From Clostridia bacterium (GTDB lineage: Bacteria > Bacillota > Clostridia > UBA1212 > UBA1255), in NCBI GenBank assembly GCA_017517275.1, contig JAFWZX010000034.1:1-64000 (forward strand): a stretch of DNA of 64,000 bases, read 5' to 3'. The number at the start of each line of letters is the position of its first letter. Within the stretch, counting starts at the first letter, position 1. Both the position numbers and the translations under genes were made by a program. Shown here in pieces: positions 1-9,949 of this stretch. The notes under the pieces were generated by a model. The model did no database searches. It was not told the origin of the DNA and saw nothing but the letters and a program-made list of their open reading frames with translations.

Positions 1-1569
1 GGTATTATCGTAGTGCTTAATCTGTGCAGCATCGGCATCAATATTATATCAAACGTTATTACGGCCAAGGTTGCAGGCAAGCTGGTTTATGATATGAAGA
101 GGACTATCTTTGATTCTATAAAAAGATTGTCGCTTAGCTTTTTTACAGGAAGACAAACCGGCGGATTAATGACTCAGATAGACCACGATGCATCTTCCAT
201 TTATTGGTTTTTTGTAGATGGATTGCCATATTTTCTGATAAATATAGTGCAGGTTATAGTAGTATTTATTGTAATGCTGACAATCAACCCTATGCTTGCT
301 GTCTTGTGTATGTCTGTTGTTCCGATTTTTCTGTTTATGATATCGAGACTTTACCGTCATTCAGGACATCTTCATATGAAAAATTATTCATGCCAGAGGG
401 CCATGAACAGTGTTTTGGCAGACGTTTTGTCAGGCATGCGTGTTGTGAAAGCTTTTGCCCGTGAGAAAGAAGAAAGCTCCAGATTCGGCAAGCATGCGGA
501 ACGAAGTACGCAGATGTACAAGCAAATTACAGTTTATAACAATACTGCGTACCCTGTTGCTACACAGATTATGTCGCTAAGCAGTACGATAGTATGGTTA
601 GTCGGAGGCTGGCTTGTAATGAACGGGAATATGACGTACGGTACGTTAGTTTTGTTTTTATCTTACGTCGGCATGATAAATTCTCCGTTATTCATGTTTG
701 TAGATATGACTCACTTCTTTTCACACTGCATGAACGGGGTTCAAAGATTATTTGAAATATACGACGCAGAGCCGGAGGTTACTGAGAAAGAAAACGCTAT
801 AAAGAAAGACAGCTTAGACGGTCACGTACAATTTTCTAACGTGGTATTTTCTTATGATAAGAGCAGAAGAATTATAGACGATGTTTCTTTTGACATTGAG
901 CCGGGCAAAATGATAGGTATTGTCGGTCATTCCGGAGCGGGCAAAAGCACCTTGGCCAATCTGCTTATACGTTTGTACGACGTATCGGAAGGTCAGATAA
1001 CTATAGACGGAGTAAACGTTAAGGATTATTCTTTTGATACTCTTCGCAAGAATATCGCTATTGTCTCACAGGAAACGTATCTTTTCATCGGCTCTATACT
1101 TGAGAATATCAGATATGCAAAGCCTGATGCTACAAAAGAAGAGATTATACAGGCGGCAAAAATAGCCGGTGCTCATGATTTTATCGTAAAGCTCCCTGAC
1201 GGATACAATACGCAAATCGGTCTGGGATATAAGGATTTGTCAGGGGGAGAGAGGCAAAGAATCTCTATTGCCAGAGCTGTGCTTCTCAATCCAAAGATTC
1301 TGATATTAGACGAGGCCACTGCAGCTATGGATACTGAGACGGAGAGAAAAATCCAGACTGCGCTTGAGAAGCTTATCGTGGGCAAGACAACAATCGTAAT
1401 TGCACATAGATTGTCTACTTTGCGGGATGCAGATAAGTTAATCGTTATAGAAAACGGTAAAATGCCGGAATTTGGCACACACGGTGAGCTGATAAGGCAA
1501 AAAGGTATATATTATAAGTTGTATATGTTACAACTTGAGGCACTTAAAAACGTTGGCGTTGCAGAATAA
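1..1569 (+). CDS. Half ABC exporter (TMD-NBD), 5' end cut by window edge
   Basis: ATP-driven membrane exporter subunit of the multidrug/lipid (ABCB-like) type. The frame is open from base 1, so the true start lies upstream; an internal GTG at 13 is not a convincing start. An N-terminal membrane domain with several helices is followed by a complete nucleotide-binding domain: Walker A GHSGAGKST, Q-loop VSQETYLF, signature LSGGERQR, Walker B ILILDEATAAMD and H-loop IAHR. All catalytic residues of a competent ATPase are visible. It ends 12 bases before a DUF1854-like gene and is followed by a second exporter gene, so the two half-transporters probably form a heterodimer. The substrate cannot be told from the sequence. 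Confidence 0.93.
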   Translation, partial: GIIVVLNLCSIGINIISNVITAKVAGKLVYDMKRTIFDSIKRLSLSFFTGRQTGGLMTQIDHDASSIYWFFVDGLPYFLINIVQVIVVFIVMLTINPMLAVLCMSVVPIFLFMISRLYRHSGHLHMKNYSCQRAMNSVLADVLSGMRVVKAFAREKEESSRFGKHAERSTQMYKQITVYNNTAYPVATQIMSLSSTIVWLVGGWLVMNGNMTYGTLVLFLSYVGMINSPLFMFVDMTHFFSHCMNGVQRLFEIYDAEPEVTEKENAIKKDSLDGHVQFSNVVFSYDKSRRIIDDVSFDIEPGKMIGIVGHSGAGKSTLANLLIRLYDVSEGQITIDGVNVKDYSFDTLRKNIAIVSQETYLFIGSILENIRYAKPDATKEEIIQAAKIAGAHDFIVKLPDGYNTQIGLGYKDLSGGERQRISIARAVLLNPKILILDEATAAMDTETERKIQTALEKLIVGKTTIVIAHRLSTLRDADKLIVIENGKMPEFGTHGELIRQKGIYYKLYMLQLEALKNVGVAE

Positions 1570-1581
1570 AAGAGGTAGAAT

Positions 1582-2088
1582 ATGGAACAGGATAATAAAA
1601 AAGAAGCTTTAAAAATTGTAACAGAAACAAAATATTTCACAAAAGAGGATGCTCTTTTCAAAGATGCAGGAGGCTTCCTTACGTGGGACGGTAATCGCGT
1701 TTTTTTGCACAGATGTTTTCCTTTTGAAGAGCCGTGGCGCTATATAAGTGTACTTGACAAAGATAAGAAGGAAATCGGCATTATTACAGATATTGCAGTA
1801 TTTGACGACGATACGCAGGAGATTCTTAAAAATGAATTGAACAGAAAATACTACATGCAGACTATCATTTCTGTTGATAAACTCAAAGACAGATACGGTT
1901 TTACGTATTGGGACGTTACTACAGAATACGGACATGCCAACTTTACTTTAAGCGATACACACAGAAATATTGTGAAAATTGCCGAGGACAGACTTATGGT
2001 TGTTGATATGGACGGTAATCGCTATCTTATACCCAGCGTGGTTGGATTAGACAAGGGCAGTTATAAAAGAATTGAGTTATATCTGTGA
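1582..2088 (+). CDS. DUF1854-like protein between two ABC exporter genes
   Basis: A 168-residue soluble protein without signal peptide or membrane segment. The central part (FTYWDVTTEYG, then a serine/aspartate turn and a RLMVVDMDGNRYLIPS stretch) resembles the DUF1854 family, which in other bacteria is encoded beside ABC transporters, including some linked to cyanophycin metabolism. An AGAGGT ribosome site precedes the ATG. It starts 12 bases after the first exporter gene and its stop overlaps the second exporter's GTG start by four bases (2085-2088), so the three are surely co-translated. A role as a soluble partner of the transporter is inferred from the gene order only. Confidence 0.68.
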   Translation: MEQDNKKEALKIVTETKYFTKEDALFKDAGGFLTWDGNRVFLHRCFPFEEPWRYISVLDKDKKEIGIITDIAVFDDDTQEILKNELNRKYYMQTIISVDKLKDRYGFTYWDVTTEYGHANFTLSDTHRNIVKIAEDRLMVVDMDGNRYLIPSVVGLDKGSYKRIELYL

Positions 2089-4358
2089 TTATGATGACAG
2101 AAAGGCATCATTTACATATGGAAAATACAACTTTTTACAGACAGCAACTTGTAAATAAACTTATTTCCTGGTCCTGCCCGGTGAAACAGGAGGATATTGT
2201 CAGTCTGTTTGATTATGATATGAGTAAGGACATGATTCCGACAGACGGAATCGTCTTGCTTACTGACAAAAAGGTTATTCTGATGGCGGATGGCAATATG
2301 CAGCATGAAATAGAGCTAAGCGGCATAGATAAATTTGTTTTCCGTCACGACGTAGGTTCTGTTGCCGTTGAATGTGATATAAAAGAAGGAGAGACAATTG
2401 TTCTTTGCCGTGCGACTATGAGCCACAGCAAGCTGCTCGGCCATATGACGAAGAAGTTCAACGTTTATTTGGAAAAAAAAGAATTCTCAGAGGATGAAAA
2501 TACTTCTCCTGATGACAGATGTCCTATTTGCGGTACTCCGTATAAGAAAAGACACGGTAAGATATGCACAAACTGCGTCAGCAAAAAAAAGCTGTTTGCC
2601 CGGTTGTGGGAGATTATGCGACCTCATAAATGGATGCTGTTGGCTGGCTCATTGTTTTTTGTTTTTTCTCTGCTTATAAGCCTGATTAATCCGTATATTA
2701 ATAAAATACTCGTAGATAACTACGTAAACAACCCGGAAATCAAATCGCTTATTGAAGATGATAAAACGAAAGTATTCATTGGCTTTTTACTGGCTTTGTT
2801 GCTGACTTTGGGGTCCTCGATACTTGGATATCTTATCAATCTTGCACGAAACCTTATCATGATGAAGGTTGGTGCCGGTACGATTCTTGATCTGAGAAAG
2901 ATGGTTTTCAATAAGATCCAGATGCTATCAATGTCAGGTCTGTCAAAGAAGACTACAGGCGAGCTGACTCAAAGAGTTATAAGCGATACCCAGGAAGTGC
3001 AGAATTTTATTAACTCTCAGATTCCGAACGTACTTGGTTTGATCCTTCAGCTTATCGGAGTAAGTGTCATGCTGATTATATATGATTGGCGTTTGCTTAT
3101 TGTTTTCTTGCTGCCTTTGCCGTTGACCATTATTCCTATGAGAATTTTTCACCGCTTTTCAAGAAAAATCTATTCTCGTCAATGGCAGGCATCTTCAAAA
3201 TGCAACACGATACTTCATGATATTTTTTCGGGAATTCGTGTGGTAAAAGCTTTCGGTACAGAGGAGAAGGAGACTGTTCGCTATGATGCTGCAGCTCGCA
3301 GAGTTAGAGATTTGTCAATCAGAAACGAGACACGCTATGCTTTGCTAGTTCCTTTTATCAGATTTGGATTGATGATAGGAAATTTCATGGTATTGTACTA
3401 CACCGGCGTGAAGATTCTTGACGGTTTTATGACGGTTGGTGAAGCTTCTATGCTGTCGTCTTACGTTGCTATGGTCTATGGTCCTATCAATTGGCTTACT
3501 AATATTCCCAATGCGCTGAATCGTGTTTTCACATCAGTTATCAGGATCTTCGATATTATTGATGAGAAGCCGGATATGATAGATAAGGACAAGACAGTAG
3601 ATAAAGATATTATAGGTGAGATTGAATTTAAAAATGCAACGTTCAGCTATGACGGTGTTACAGACGTTCTAAAGAACGTTAATATTAAAATTCGTCCGGG
3701 TGAAATGGTTGGTCTTGTCGGTAAATCCGGGGTTGGAAAATCTACTTTGATTAACCTTGTAATGCGGTTATATGACGTAAACGACGGATCTATTTATATA
3801 GACGGAACAGATATAAGAGATATTTCACAACACTCTCTGCGAAGCCAGATAGGCGTGGTGCTTCAGGAAACGATATTGTTTTCCGGCTCAGTATACGATA
3901 ATTTATTGTATGCAAAGGCGGATGCCAGCCGCGAAGAAATAATCAATGCAGCCAAAACAGCCGGCGCCCATGAGTTTATAATGAGGTTGCCTGATGGATA
4001 CAATACTATCATAGGGGAAAAAGGCCACACGCTCTCCGGAGGTGAACGCCAGAGAGTAGCTATCGCAAGAGCCCTACTTAGAAATCCCAGGATACTGATT
4101 CTTGACGAGGCTACTGCGTCTTTGGATACTGAGATTGAAAAACAAATTCAGGATTCGTTACAGCTTCTTATCAAAGACCGTACTACCATTGCCATTGCCC
4201 ACCGTCTGTCGACCTTAAGAAACGCTGACAGAATAATTGTATTAGATGAAAAATCAGTTGCTGAAGTAGGTTCCCACGAGGAATTAATGAAACAAAAAGG
4301 AATATACTACGGTTTAGTTATGGCACAAAGACAGATGTCGAAGATGAGCAGGCAATGA
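2085..4358 (+). CDS. Half ABC exporter with N-terminal PH-like and zinc-ribbon extension
   Basis: A 757-residue TMD-NBD exporter, partner of the one ending at 1569. Before the membrane domain it carries about 175 extra cytoplasmic residues: a beta-rich, PH-like stretch (about 35-130), then a four-cysteine zinc ribbon (CPICG at 146-150 and CTNC at 161-164). The membrane domain spans about 180-490. The ATPase domain has Walker A GKSGVGKST, Q-loop LQETILF, LSGGERQR, ILILDEATASLD and IAHR, all intact. The start is uncertain: GTG 2085 overlaps the previous stop, while ATG 2091 and ATG 2118 are in frame and none has a strong ribosome site. Translational coupling to the DUF1854-like gene is likely. 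Confidence 0.92.
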   Translation: MIMMTERHHLHMENTTFYRQQLVNKLISWSCPVKQEDIVSLFDYDMSKDMIPTDGIVLLTDKKVILMADGNMQHEIELSGIDKFVFRHDVGSVAVECDIKEGETIVLCRATMSHSKLLGHMTKKFNVYLEKKEFSEDENTSPDDRCPICGTPYKKRHGKICTNCVSKKKLFARLWEIMRPHKWMLLAGSLFFVFSLLISLINPYINKILVDNYVNNPEIKSLIEDDKTKVFIGFLLALLLTLGSSILGYLINLARNLIMMKVGAGTILDLRKMVFNKIQMLSMSGLSKKTTGELTQRVISDTQEVQNFINSQIPNVLGLILQLIGVSVMLIIYDWRLLIVFLLPLPLTIIPMRIFHRFSRKIYSRQWQASSKCNTILHDIFSGIRVVKAFGTEEKETVRYDAAARRVRDLSIRNETRYALLVPFIRFGLMIGNFMVLYYTGVKILDGFMTVGEASMLSSYVAMVYGPINWLTNIPNALNRVFTSVIRIFDIIDEKPDMIDKDKTVDKDIIGEIEFKNATFSYDGVTDVLKNVNIKIRPGEMVGLVGKSGVGKSTLINLVMRLYDVNDGSIYIDGTDIRDISQHSLRSQIGVVLQETILFSGSVYDNLLYAKADASREEIINAAKTAGAHEFIMRLPDGYNTIIGEKGHTLSGGERQRVAIARALLRNPRILILDEATASLDTEIEKQIQDSLQLLIKDRTTIAIAHRLSTLRNADRIIVLDEKSVAEVGSHEELMKQKGIYYGLVMAQRQMSKMSRQ

Positions 4359-4377
4359 GGAAACTCATGCATTTGCG

Positions 4378-4406
4378 TTGATTGTTAGTTTTTTTTGTGA
4401 TAAACT
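4378..4406 (+). promoter_or_regulatory. Probable sigma-A promoter for ftsK/spoIIIE
   Basis: TTGATT (4378-4383), a 17-base spacer containing a T-run, and TAAACT (4401-4406), about 60 bases before the GTG start. The -10 is imperfect. Confidence 0.5.
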
Positions 4407-4463
4407 GAATAGCGTATACCCGAAAGATATATGATTATACGATTATGTATGGGAGGTCTTCTT

Positions 4464-6869
4464 GTGAAAGACAATGCACAAAAGAAAAATAACTCGTCAG
4501 CAGGTAAGAATCAATCCGGCATGAAGGTTAAAAACACGAAACGCACAAAGGAAATTGCTGCCGTTGTGCTGTTTTTCTTAGGTGTTTTTATGTTTTTTTC
4601 TTTCATTAATAAGACAGGTGCCATAGGCAGGCTGACACAGAGTATTATGTACGGTATTTTCGGACAGATGGTATCATACGTAGTTATGTGTTTTCTTGTT
4701 GTTTTGGCTTGGACGCTTCTGCGTAATACGGCATCGAGAATATTCGATATTAAAACCTCATCCTTACTTGTGGCCTTTGTTGTGTTGTTAGGCGCGCTTA
4801 TCCATACTGTATGTCATTCTGCCTCTGAATATGAAGGTTTGTCTTTCTTTGGATACGTATCTGCATTGTGGAACAGCGATTTTTCCGGGGGGCTGATTGG
4901 TGGCTCGATTTGTCTTTTGCTATTTCGGTTTGTAGAAAAAGTTGGGGCGCTGGTCATCTTGATCCCGGCTACGTTGATCGTTTCTATGCTTCTTTTCTCG
5001 CTGTCTCTTATGAATTTTGCTCAAAAGACCGCAGTTGGCTTTTCACACGTATCTGCCTGGATATCTTCTGTAAAAAGAAGATTTTCAACCGCCCGTAAGG
5101 TTAATAAAGAAAATAATAACGGCTACGATATATACGATGATACGTATTCCGGGAACAGTGAATTTCCTGTCCCTGCCGATGACAGTGATATAAAATATGA
5201 GTCGGCTACTACCAGAAAGCGAAAAAGATTTACAGATGCAGGTATTATAGAGGATAGGCAAGAGGTTGAAGATGTATCTAAGGAAGACTCGTATGAAGAC
5301 GAGGAACTTATCACGGGACCGGACAACCCGCTGCCGCATATTGATAAGACTATAAAGACAAAGGGACCGGCAATAGATGCAGCGATAAAGATAACTACAA
5401 GTAAACGTGAATTGGAATATGTGAAGCCGCCTGTTACATTGTTACAGTCTGTGGAGGAATCAGAGTCTACCGGAACGGAGTACCGTCTTGCCGCTACGAG
5501 AACTGCACGCAAGCTTGAAGAAGTAATGAAAAGCTTTGGTATCGAAGCAAAAGTTATTCACATTTCCCGTGGCTCAAGTATTACAAGGTATGAGTTGCAA
5601 CCTCATTCCGGAGTAAAGGTTTCCCGAATTAAAGGTTTATCGGAAGATATTGCCATGAACCTTGCTGCCTCCGGTGTGCGTATTGAAGCTCCGATCCCCG
5701 GCAAGGCTGCTATTGGTATTGAGATTCCGAATTCTGAAACAAGGACAGTTTATCTTAAGGACCTTGTTGAATCTGACGAGTTTGTAAATCATAAATCACC
5801 GCTTGCTTTTTGTTTAGGAGAGGATATAACAGGGGAACCGATTATATCGGATATTGCAAAAATGCCCCATCTTCTGATTGCGGGTTCTACCGGTTCCGGT
5901 AAGAGTGTGTGCGTAAACTGTATGATCATGAGTCTTCTGTACAGGTCTTCTCCGGATGACGTCAGATTTATTATGATTGACCCTAAGGTGGTAGAACTTA
6001 GTGTGTATAATGGAATCCCGCACTTGCTTATCCCTGTTGTTACTGAACCTAAGAAAGCTGCCTCTGCGTTGGCTTGGGCAGTACAGGAAATGGAAAACAG
6101 ATATAAACAATTTTCACAGTTTAATATTCGGGATATTACTTCCTACAATGTATATGCTACAAATAATGACATGGAAACTATGCCCAGAATTGTAATCATT
6201 GTAGATGAGCTGGCAGATCTTATGATGGTTGCAAGAGACAGCGTCGAGGAGGCAATCAACAGAATTGCTCAAAAAGCAAGAGCTGCCGGTATGCATTTGA
6301 TTGTTGCCACGCAAAGGCCGTCTGTCGACGTTGTTACCGGATTGATTAAAGCGAATATCTCATCGAGAATAGCATTTAAAGTTGCCTCTCAAGTGGATTC
6401 AAAAACCATATTGGATGTCGGAGGTGCAGAGAAGCTTATCGGCCGAGGTGATATGCTGTATTATCCCAACGGAAGTATGAAATTCACACGTGTTCAAGGC
6501 GGATTTGTAAGCGATGGCGAGATTGAGAGTGTGGTTGAGTTTCTGTCTTCTGCAAATAGTGAATATGAACCGTGTCAGGAATCCTCTGAAATGCTTAATT
6601 CTGTTCGTCCTTTGGGAGATAAGAGCGGTAAAGGACCGGAAGATTTGGATGAATATTTTGCAAGAGCATTGGCTATTGCAATAGAGTCGAAGAATATTTC
6701 TGCCTCATATCTGCAAAGAAGACTTAGTGTGGGCTACAGCCGCGCATCAAGGCTGATTGACCAAATGGAAGAGCACGGTTATATTAGTTCAAAAGATGGC
6801 AATAATCCCAGACACGTTCTTATTGATGAATTGCCGGAAGAGTTCGCATCGGAAATTGACGGTATCTGA
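4464..6869 (+). CDS. ftsK: DNA translocase FtsK/SpoIIIE
   Basis: Membrane-anchored DNA pump that clears chromosomes through the closing septum in division or sporulation. The order is an N-terminal membrane region with about four helices (residues 25-190), an acidic linker, the RecA-like motor with Walker A GSTGSGKS and Walker B IVIIVDELADLM, and a C-terminal winged-helix gamma domain (YLQRRLSVGYSRASRLIDQM) that reads the KOPS/SRS polarity sequences. At 801 residues it matches SpoIIIE length. The start is GTG 4464, because GGGAGG (4451-4456) sits eight bases upstream; an earlier in-frame codon at 4431 lacks a ribosome site. It is not fused to other functions. Confidence 0.96.
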   Translation: MKDNAQKKNNSSAGKNQSGMKVKNTKRTKEIAAVVLFFLGVFMFFSFINKTGAIGRLTQSIMYGIFGQMVSYVVMCFLVVLAWTLLRNTASRIFDIKTSSLLVAFVVLLGALIHTVCHSASEYEGLSFFGYVSALWNSDFSGGLIGGSICLLLFRFVEKVGALVILIPATLIVSMLLFSLSLMNFAQKTAVGFSHVSAWISSVKRRFSTARKVNKENNNGYDIYDDTYSGNSEFPVPADDSDIKYESATTRKRKRFTDAGIIEDRQEVEDVSKEDSYEDEELITGPDNPLPHIDKTIKTKGPAIDAAIKITTSKRELEYVKPPVTLLQSVEESESTGTEYRLAATRTARKLEEVMKSFGIEAKVIHISRGSSITRYELQPHSGVKVSRIKGLSEDIAMNLAASGVRIEAPIPGKAAIGIEIPNSETRTVYLKDLVESDEFVNHKSPLAFCLGEDITGEPIISDIAKMPHLLIAGSTGSGKSVCVNCMIMSLLYRSSPDDVRFIMIDPKVVELSVYNGIPHLLIPVVTEPKKAASALAWAVQEMENRYKQFSQFNIRDITSYNVYATNNDMETMPRIVIIVDELADLMMVARDSVEEAINRIAQKARAAGMHLIVATQRPSVDVVTGLIKANISSRIAFKVASQVDSKTILDVGGAEKLIGRGDMLYYPNGSMKFTRVQGGFVSDGEIESVVEFLSSANSEYEPCQESSEMLNSVRPLGDKSGKGPEDLDEYFARALAIAIESKNISASYLQRRLSVGYSRASRLIDQMEEHGYISSKDGNNPRHVLIDELPEEFASEIDGI

Positions 6870-6891
6870 CAAAAGATGTATTTTGGACATG

Positions 6892-6920
6892 TTGGATGCA
6901 TTGATTATATCCAATAAAAA
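6892..6920 (+). terminator. Weak hairpin after ftsK
   Basis: A six-base stem TTGGAT/ATCCAA (6892-6897, 6909-6914) followed by an A-rich stretch rather than a clean T-run. A poor intrinsic terminator at best. Confidence 0.3.
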
Positions 6921-6940
6921 ATTGTCTGTTTAAAAAAATC

Positions 6941-6970
6941 TTGACACTGTCTGTTCTGTTGATGTACAAT
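6941..6970 (+). promoter_or_regulatory. Sigma-A promoter for rny
   Basis: Consensus TTGACA (6941-6946), an 18-base spacer and TACAAT (6965-6970). Transcription would start near 6977, leaving a leader of about 80 bases before rny. Confidence 0.75.
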
Positions 6971-7057
6971 GTTCAAGATATGTAGATATAGCATTGTAAA
7001 TATGTTTGATATATAAATGCGGTACATTGATAAAATTATAGAAGGGGAGTGGTCCTT

Positions 7058-8632
7058 GTGGATCCATTGTATATTGTTCTCCCCTTGATTTCAGCAACAG
7101 TTGTTGGTTGCATTTGTTGGTTTATTGCAAGAAATAGGTCCTTTAAAAAAGGGTATAATACACGAAAGGTCGAGGCGGAGGCTATCTTTGGAAGCGCCGA
7201 GGCTGAGGGTAAGCGTATCGTAAGCGAAGCTGTTAAGGAAGGCGAAGCTAAGAAACGCGAATTCTTGTTACTTGCTAAGGAAGAAATACACAAAAGCAGA
7301 ATTGAACTGGAAAGAGAAATTAAGGACAGGAGAAGTGAACTTCAAAGAAGTGAACGTCGATTGATTCAAAAAGAAGAGAGTCTTGATAAAAAGCAAGAAT
7401 CTCTTGAGGCTAAAGAGGCTGTTGCAGCCACTAAGATTGCCGAAGCTGCGAAGTATGAAGAGGAAATCAAGAATACTCTCGACAAGCAGATTGAGGAATT
7501 ACAGAGAATTGCAGGCATGTCCAAAGAAGAAGCCAAGGCTTTATTGCTTTCTAACGTAGAGCAGGAGCTGCAACACGAGACGGTAATGCTTGTTAAAGAG
7601 TTTGAGCAAAAGTGCAAAGACGAGTCTAATGAAAAAGCTCGTGAGATCATTGCTACAGCTATTCAGAAATGTGCGGTTAACTATGTTTCCGAAGCTACTA
7701 TTTCAGTAGTAGAACTTCCTAATGATGATATGAAGGGACGTATTATCGGAAGAGAAGGACGTAATATCAGAACACTTGAGACGCTCACCGGCATTGATTT
7801 GATTATTGACGATACTCCGGAATCAGTTATTTTGTCCGGTTATGATCCGATCAGAAGAGAGGTTGCAAGACTTGCTCTTGAGAAACTTATCGTTGACGGT
7901 CGTATCCATCCTGCACGCATTGAGGAAATGGTTGAGAAAGCAAAGAAGGAAGTTGACCACATCATCAAGCAGGAAGGCGAGAATGCAACTTATGAAACAG
8001 GTGTATTCGGACTCCATTCAGAGATTATTAAACTGCTTGGCAGACTCAAATATCGTACAAGCTACGGACAGAGTGTTCTTATTCATTCTATTGAAGTATC
8101 ACGCTTGGCGGGCATTATGGCAGCTGAACTTGGTGTAGACGTTGCTTTGGCAAAGAGAGCCGGATTGCTTCACGATATAGGTAAGTCTATTGACTTTGAA
8201 ATGGAAGGCTCACATATTGAAATCGGCGCAGATATTGCTAAGAAATACAAAGAGGGTGACGTTGTCGTCAACTCTATTATGTCTCACCACGGTGATGCAG
8301 AACCCGAATCTGTTATTGCAGTACTTGTACAGGCAGCAGATGCTATATCGGCATCAAGACCCGGAGCCAGACGAGAGACTCTTGAATCTTATATTAAGAG
8401 ACTTGAGAAGCTCGAATCGATTGCAAATTCATTCCCCGGCATTGAGAAGACGTATGCTATTCAGGCTGGCCGAGAGATACGTATCATGGTTAAACCTGAC
8501 GCTATCTCAGATGATGCAATGGTTATGACTTGTCGCGATATCGTTAAGAAAATAGAAGATGAGATGGAATATCCCGGACAGATTAAGGTTACTATGATAA
8601 GAGAGACCAGATCTGTTGAATATGCTAAATAA
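7058..8632 (+). CDS. rny: Ribonuclease Y
   Basis: Membrane-tethered endoribonuclease that starts decay of many mRNAs in Gram-positive bacteria. One N-terminal helix ([19 protein letters not shown]) is followed by a long charged coiled coil (about 25-200), a KH RNA-binding domain ([12 protein letters not shown]) and an HD domain with the metal-binding LLHDIGK motif. Its 524 residues match the family. The start is taken as GTG 7058, eight bases after AAGGGGAG (7042-7049); the GTG at 7049 lies inside that ribosome site. It is followed by ymdB, the same order as in Bacillus. Confidence 0.97.
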   Translation: MDPLYIVLPLISATVVGCICWFIARNRSFKKGYNTRKVEAEAIFGSAEAEGKRIVSEAVKEGEAKKREFLLLAKEEIHKSRIELEREIKDRRSELQRSERRLIQKEESLDKKQESLEAKEAVAATKIAEAAKYEEEIKNTLDKQIEELQRIAGMSKEEAKALLLSNVEQELQHETVMLVKEFEQKCKDESNEKAREIIATAIQKCAVNYVSEATISVVELPNDDMKGRIIGREGRNIRTLETLTGIDLIIDDTPESVILSGYDPIRREVARLALEKLIVDGRIHPARIEEMVEKAKKEVDHIIKQEGENATYETGVFGLHSEIIKLLGRLKYRTSYGQSVLIHSIEVSRLAGIMAAELGVDVALAKRAGLLHDIGKSIDFEMEGSHIEIGADIAKKYKEGDVVVNSIMSHHGDAEPESVIAVLVQAADAISASRPGARRETLESYIKRLEKLESIANSFPGIEKTYAIQAGREIRIMVKPDAISDDAMVMTCRDIVKKIEDEMEYPGQIKVTMIRETRSVEYAK

Positions 8633-8656
8633 GCAGATATAACAAGCTGATATAAA

Positions 8657-9442
8657 ATGAGTATTAACGTTTTATTTATTGGAGATATTTTTGCAAAGAC
8701 AGGCCGCACTTGCGTAAGCAAGTTGCTGCCTGTTTTGTTAGAAGAATATAAAATAGATTACGTAATTGCAAATTGTGAAAACGCCTCTCACGGAAGAGGC
8801 TTATCAATGGCTGCCGCTGATGAGATTCTTCAGGCCGGTGTGAATTTTATTACAATGGGAAATCACACTTGGAACAATAAAGAAATTTTTGATTTCATAG
8901 ATAGTTATCCTATCGTCAGACCTGCCAACTTTTCACAAGATTTACCAGGTAAGGGCTCTTGCGTTCAAAGTACTATATTTGGCCCTATTGGCATTTTGAA
9001 TTTATCCGGACGTGTATATATGGATCCGTGTGATAATCCCTTTGAATGTGCGTTGAAACATATTTACAAGCTTAGAGAACAAACGGGCATTATTTTCGTG
9101 GATTTTCACGCAGAAGCTACAGCAGAAAAGCTCGCTTTGGCATCATACATTGACGGACTTGTAACGGCTGTTATCGGTACGCATACACATGTTGCTACGG
9201 CAGATGAACGTTTGCTGCCTGGGGGGACTGCTTTTATAACTGACGTTGGGATGACAGGTCCGCATGACAGTATTATCGGTATGAAAAAAACAGGTGTTAT
9301 AAATAAATTTGTTATGGGAATACCGCAAGTTTTCGAACCGGCTACCGCTCGGGCACAGTTAAATGCAGTTTTGATTAGCGTTGACGAAAAAAACGGATTT
9401 GCGAATAGCATAGAAAGAATATCAAGAAATTTTGGGAAATAA
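8657..9442 (+). CDS. ymdB: YmdB-type metallophosphoesterase (TIGR00282 family)
   Basis: A 261-residue calcineurin-like phosphoesterase; the family hydrolyses 2',3'-cyclic nucleotides and in Bacillus steers biofilm and motility choices. Metal-site motifs are visible: GDIFAKTGR near the N-terminus, NCENASHGRG, GNHTWNN and GTHTHV. It lies 24 bases after rny and 75 bases before spoVS, a rny-ymdB-spoVS order shared with Bacillus and many Clostridia, so one transcript is likely. The ribosome site before ATG 8657 is weak. Confidence 0.95.
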   Translation: MSINVLFIGDIFAKTGRTCVSKLLPVLLEEYKIDYVIANCENASHGRGLSMAAADEILQAGVNFITMGNHTWNNKEIFDFIDSYPIVRPANFSQDLPGKGSCVQSTIFGPIGILNLSGRVYMDPCDNPFECALKHIYKLREQTGIIFVDFHAEATAEKLALASYIDGLVTAVIGTHTHVATADERLLPGGTAFITDVGMTGPHDSIIGMKKTGVINKFVMGIPQVFEPATARAQLNAVLISVDEKNGFANSIERISRNFGK

Positions 9443-9517
9443 TTGGGAAATAATAGACCTTTGATTTGTTTATGTGTATTATACGCTTTACAAATTAAAC
9501 AAACGGAGGTTTTTTAT

Positions 9518-9796
9518 ATGAAAACAATCAGAGTATCATCAACAACAAAGTGTGTACTGTTGGCAAACAGCATGACTTCAATGTTATTGGAGACCGGTAC
9601 GGTGCAACTATCTGCTATAGGAGCGGCTGCTGTTAATCAGGCGGTAAAGGGGGTTGCTATCGCAAGAGGAATGATGTCGACTTACGGACACGATATTGTA
9701 TGCAGACCGTCTTTCCGTAATACATTTCTTGACGGAGTGGAAAAGACTGTAATGGATATCTCTATTGAGGATTGTGATATGGGATGTGCGCAGTAA
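9518..9796 (+). CDS. spoVS: Stage V sporulation protein S
   Basis: A 92-residue SpoVS protein, a small alpha/beta (Alba-like) fold required for septation and coat maturation in sporulating Bacillus; homologues also occur outside spore formers. The family core is clear: an opening RVSSTTKCVLLANSM, then GAAAVNQAVKGVAIARGM. The start is ATG 9518, set by ACGGAGGT at 9503-9510. The final ten residues (DCDMGCAQ) extend slightly past the usual end. The family is strongly conserved, so the assignment is firm. Confidence 0.95.
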   Translation: MKTIRVSSTTKCVLLANSMTSMLLETGTVQLSAIGAAAVNQAVKGVAIARGMMSTYGHDIVCRPSFRNTFLDGVEKTVMDISIEDCDMGCAQ

Positions 9797-9949
9797 ATAA
9801 TTCTTACAGAAAACGTATTCTGATCCGACGCTCCTGCAACAACATATGTTTTTATGACGGAATTAATATAATTTTAATAAAGTTAATAGTTATAGGGTGA
9901 ATAACAGTACATTTAAAATGGTATAATTAGGAAAAAAGATTGTGAGTAT

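Noticed and set aside
1173..1478. Minus-strand frame inside the first ABC exporter, and the many similar antisense frames in other genes
   Set aside because: They mirror conserved coding sequence, lack ribosome sites and show no domain-like composition.
4431..4463. Earlier ATG start of ftsK
   Set aside because: No ribosome site precedes it, while GGGAGG fits GTG 4464.
7049..7057. GTG start for rny at 7049
   Set aside because: The codon sits inside the ribosome site; GTG 7058 is correctly spaced.
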